The notes under the pieces: model-generated
Seen by the model: only the letters and a program-made list of their open reading frames with translations
What the model was told of the DNA's origin: nothing
Database searches by the model: none
Shown here: piece after piece, positions 34,640 to 36,501 of the stretch
Layout of the letters: each line of letters begins with the position of its first letter
Numbering within the stretch: the first letter of the stretch is position 1
Origin: an uncultured Bacilli bacterium
GTDB lineage: Bacteria; Bacillota_I; Bacilli_A; ML615J-28; CAG-698
Direction of reading: 5' to 3'
Assembly: GCA_947627195.1 (NCBI GenBank)
Contig: CANQVC010000012.1
Location: 1 to 36,501 of the forward strand
DNA length: 36,501 nt
Translations under genes and position numbers: made by a program

Positions 34640-35637
34640 TAAATAACTCCTAATATTATCATTTGAAAAATTTGTACAATTATAAAGAAAATACATCCCG
34701 AATAAATGAAACTATCAAAACGATCCATTACTCCACCATGTCCAGGAAAAATATTTCCATAATCTTTAATTTCATAAGTCCTTTTTAGTTTTGATGCAAC
34801 TAAATCGCCTAATTGAACAAAGAATGATAAAATTAAAGACATTATAAAGAATAATACAACAATGGCAAAATTAGTTCCTCCTGAAAATGATGAAGAGACT
34901 GGCATAACTTTGAAAAGGAAACCAAATAAACTACCTAATACTCCACCAAATACTAATCCACCAATTGCTCCTTCTACACTCTTCTTAGGGCTTATATGAA
35001 CACATAAACGATGTTTACCAAATTTACTACCAATTAAATAAGCAAATACATCTGTTGCTACAGCTACAGAATATACATATCCTAACATTCTCCCTGGAAC
35101 ATGTTTTATTTGTGTTGTTCCTGCTAATAGAGGAGGAATATATTCTAATGTTGTGGCAAAGCCCACCATTAATCCACCATATACTAATGAAATTACACAA
35201 CTCATGATATCATGAGCAGTTGAATCATGAATAAAAATACAAGAGCCAAATGAAAATAAAACACCAACCATAAAAATAGCAACAACTAATGTTAAACCAT
35301 TTCCTAAAGATGGAATAATATTAGTTATATCCATGTTTTCACATGTTGTAATAATCTTATTACCATCGAATGTGAAAAAATAACTTCCATTAGGTTGATA
35401 TAAATTAATACCTGCATACATGGCAAATATCATCAATCCGGAAAATATTGGTATAACAAAACGTAGCCATTTTAATGTTGGACTTTTTTTATAAAACATG
35501 TCCATTAATTCAAATGAACCTATCATACCAATAAACATCGATATAGCTAAGAAAAATATACCACCAAAATAAATTGCAGGTATTAAGACAGCAATTAAAA
35601 CTGCACTTGTAATTAGTCTTTTAATACTACTTTTCAT
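34639..35637 (-). CDS. cdsA: Phosphatidate cytidylyltransferase
   Basis: A 332-residue membrane enzyme with about eight hydrophobic segments that makes CDP-diacylglycerol from phosphatidate and CTP. The signature is near the C-terminus (LKRTYEIKDYGNIFPGHGGV, then MDRFD). The length is slightly above the usual 260-290 because of an extra loop near residues 95-125 (YFFTFDGNKIITTC region). A start at 35667 is in frame, but the ATG at 35637 follows the uppS stop by one base, with aaaggaaag as ribosome binding site. Second gene of the envelope-precursor operon. Confidence 0.93.
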   Translation of the reverse strand: MKSSIKRLITSAVLIAVLIPAIYFGGIFFLAISMFIGMIGSFELMDMFYKKSPTLKWLRFVIPIFSGLMIFAMYAGINLYQPNGSYFFTFDGNKIITTCENMDITNIIPSLGNGLTLVVAIFMVGVLFSFGSCIFIHDSTAHDIMSCVISLVYGGLMVGFATTLEYIPPLLAGTTQIKHVPGRMLGYVYSVAVATDVFAYLIGSKFGKHRLCVHISPKKSVEGAIGGLVFGGVLGSLFGFLFKVMPVSSSFSGGTNFAIVVLFFIMSLILSFFVQLGDLVASKLKRTYEIKDYGNIFPGHGGVMDRFDSFIYSGCIFFIIVQIFQMIILGVI

Positions 35638-35638
35638 A

Positions 35639-36343
35639 CTACTTTCCTTTTTTTGATAAACCACCATAACGGCGATCTCTTTTTTGATATTCTTTAATTG
35701 CTTTATCTAATTGTTTTGGAGAAAATGATGGCCAATAAACATTTGTGAAATAAAATTCACTATATGCAATTTGCCATAATAAAAAATTACTAATACGATA
35801 TTCTTTACTTGTACGAATTAATAAATCAACTGGTGGACAACCTTTTGTATACAAATATTTTTCTAAATTATCTTTAGTTATTTGTTCATTATTATTTACC
35901 ATTTCTTTTACAGCATGAATGATTTCATCTCTTGAACCATAATTAAAGGCAATGTTAAGAATCATTCCCTGATTATCTTTTGTTTTTTCTTCAATATATT
36001 TAATTTTAGATAATAATTCTTGTGATAAATTTGTTTCTTCACCAATTACTCTTAGACGTATATCTCTTTCTTTTAGCTTAGAATCAATATCAGTTAAATT
36101 GTCATTTATTAATTGCATTAAATAATCAACTTCTTCTTTTGGTCTTTTCCAATTTTCTGTGGAAAAAGCAAATAAAGTTAAACATTTTAATTTAATGTCT
36201 GATGAATAACGGACAATTTTAATTAAGTTGTCTACTCCTTTTTTATGACCAAAGCTTCTAGGTAATCCTCTTTTCTTTGCCCATCTACCATTTCCATCCA
36301 TGATTATTGCGATATGTGATGGTAATTCGTTATTGCTTTTCAT
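35639..36343 (-). CDS. uppS: Undecaprenyl diphosphate synthase
   Basis: A 234-residue cis-prenyltransferase that extends farnesyl diphosphate with isopentenyl diphosphate to the C55 lipid carrier for peptidoglycan and other wall polymers. Motifs seen: IIMDGNGRWAKKRG (catalytic Asp), LTLFAFSTENWKRP, NIAFNYGSRDEI, and the last conserved block RTSKEYRISNFLLWQ. In that block the usual TSGE reads TSKE, an uncommon change near the pyrophosphate/Mg site. The ATG has taggaga upstream. First gene of the operon uppS-cdsA-dxr-rseP-proS-nagA, in which adjacent stops and starts overlap or lie within 20 bases. Confidence 0.95.
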   Translation of the reverse strand: MKSNNELPSHIAIIMDGNGRWAKKRGLPRSFGHKKGVDNLIKIVRYSSDIKLKCLTLFAFSTENWKRPKEEVDYLMQLINDNLTDIDSKLKERDIRLRVIGEETNLSQELLSKIKYIEEKTKDNQGMILNIAFNYGSRDEIIHAVKEMVNNNEQITKDNLEKYLYTKGCPPVDLLIRTSKEYRISNFLLWQIAYSEFYFTNVYWPSFSPKQLDKAIKEYQKRDRRYGGLSKKGK

Positions 36344-36380
36344 GATATTTCTCCTAAATAATTGATTTATATTCTATGAT

Positions 36381-36390
36381 ATTATACCAC
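36381..36390 (-). promoter_or_regulatory. Extended -10 promoter of the uppS operon
   Basis: On the minus strand GTGGTATAAT (TATAAT at 36381-36386, TG two bases upstream) lies 38 bases before the uppS ATG. The -35 is weak (TGGAAA at 17 bases), as is common with extended -10 promoters. Confidence 0.6.
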
Positions 36391-36501
36391 AAGTTGCCAT
36401 ATATTTCCATACTTTATTTTATTCTTCTTTAATTTACGGCTGTTCGAATTCAGTTGAATTCATTCGACTCTTCCTTTTTCAGTTTGTATATTAGTTCATT
36501 T

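Noticed and set aside
36446-36469. Inverted repeat around two gaattc sites (tcgaattcagttgaattcattcga)
   Set aside because: No T-run follows and the arms are imperfect beyond gaattc, so I do not call it a terminator or operator.
36450-36500. C-terminal end of an upstream minus-strand gene (NELIYKLKKEESNEFN then stop)
   Set aside because: Only 16 codons fall inside the window, and nothing identifies a gene. It could be chance in A+T-rich DNA.

Overview
This is a very A+T-rich chromosomal segment from a low-GC Gram-positive bacterium (Bacillota). The clues are strong GGAGG-type ribosome binding sites, sigma-A-like promoters with extended -10 boxes, and peptidoglycan and isoprenoid genes (uppS, cdsA, dxr, rseP). 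HflX, LemA/DUF3137 and a membrane diadenylate cyclase fit the same group. Gene content and base composition would suit the Erysipelotrichia or a neighbouring reduced Bacilli lineage such as RF39, but I cannot fix the genus. No tRNA, rRNA, CRISPR or complete insertion sequence was seen.

Region 1 (about 1-12,850, all minus strand) is a phage-derived polymorphic-toxin island. In transcription order it holds a sigma-70-region-4-like regulator, a DUF1492-type phage late regulator, and a promoter overlapped by interlocking palindromes. Then come a 39-residue peptide, a Phage_holin_5_2-type holin, two proteins sharing a phage-structural-like module (one with an atrophied bacterial Ig domain), a Mur-ligase-like ATPase without the MurE N-terminal domain, and a 1555-residue RHS/YD-repeat protein without a signal peptide. 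Downstream of the RHS gene is a graveyard of tip and immunity cassettes: two paralogous 180-residue proteins, a frame-broken tip with its small partner gene, and an orphan RHS-core/tip ORF with a small partner gene. A strong terminator closes the island. The layout resembles holin-dependent toxin export (for example TcdR-toxin-TcdE in Clostridioides difficile) built around an RHS toxin. That role is inference.

Region 2 (about 13,060-24,751, minus strand) starts with an operon of a DUF4011-like helicase/nuclease candidate, an ankyrin-repeat protein and the diadenylate cyclase CdaA, with no cdaR partner. It continues with a ClpC-like ATPase whose second AAA domain has collapsed, a membrane-anchored Ig-like/metallo-beta-lactamase-fold protein, and a DUF3137-lemA pair. 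Hairpin terminators separate most units.

Region 3 (25,278-36,501) is mostly housekeeping. It holds hflX (+), a CaCA-type cation exchanger and a membrane protein with a degenerate Nudix-like tail (-), udk (+), and a tight operon uppS-cdsA-dxr-rseP-proS-nagA (-). The operon links undecaprenyl phosphate and phospholipid precursor synthesis, the MEP pathway, site-2 proteolysis, an editing-domain-less ProRS and amino-sugar catabolism. Several starts were moved to internal ATG/GTG codons that carry a proper ribosome binding site.
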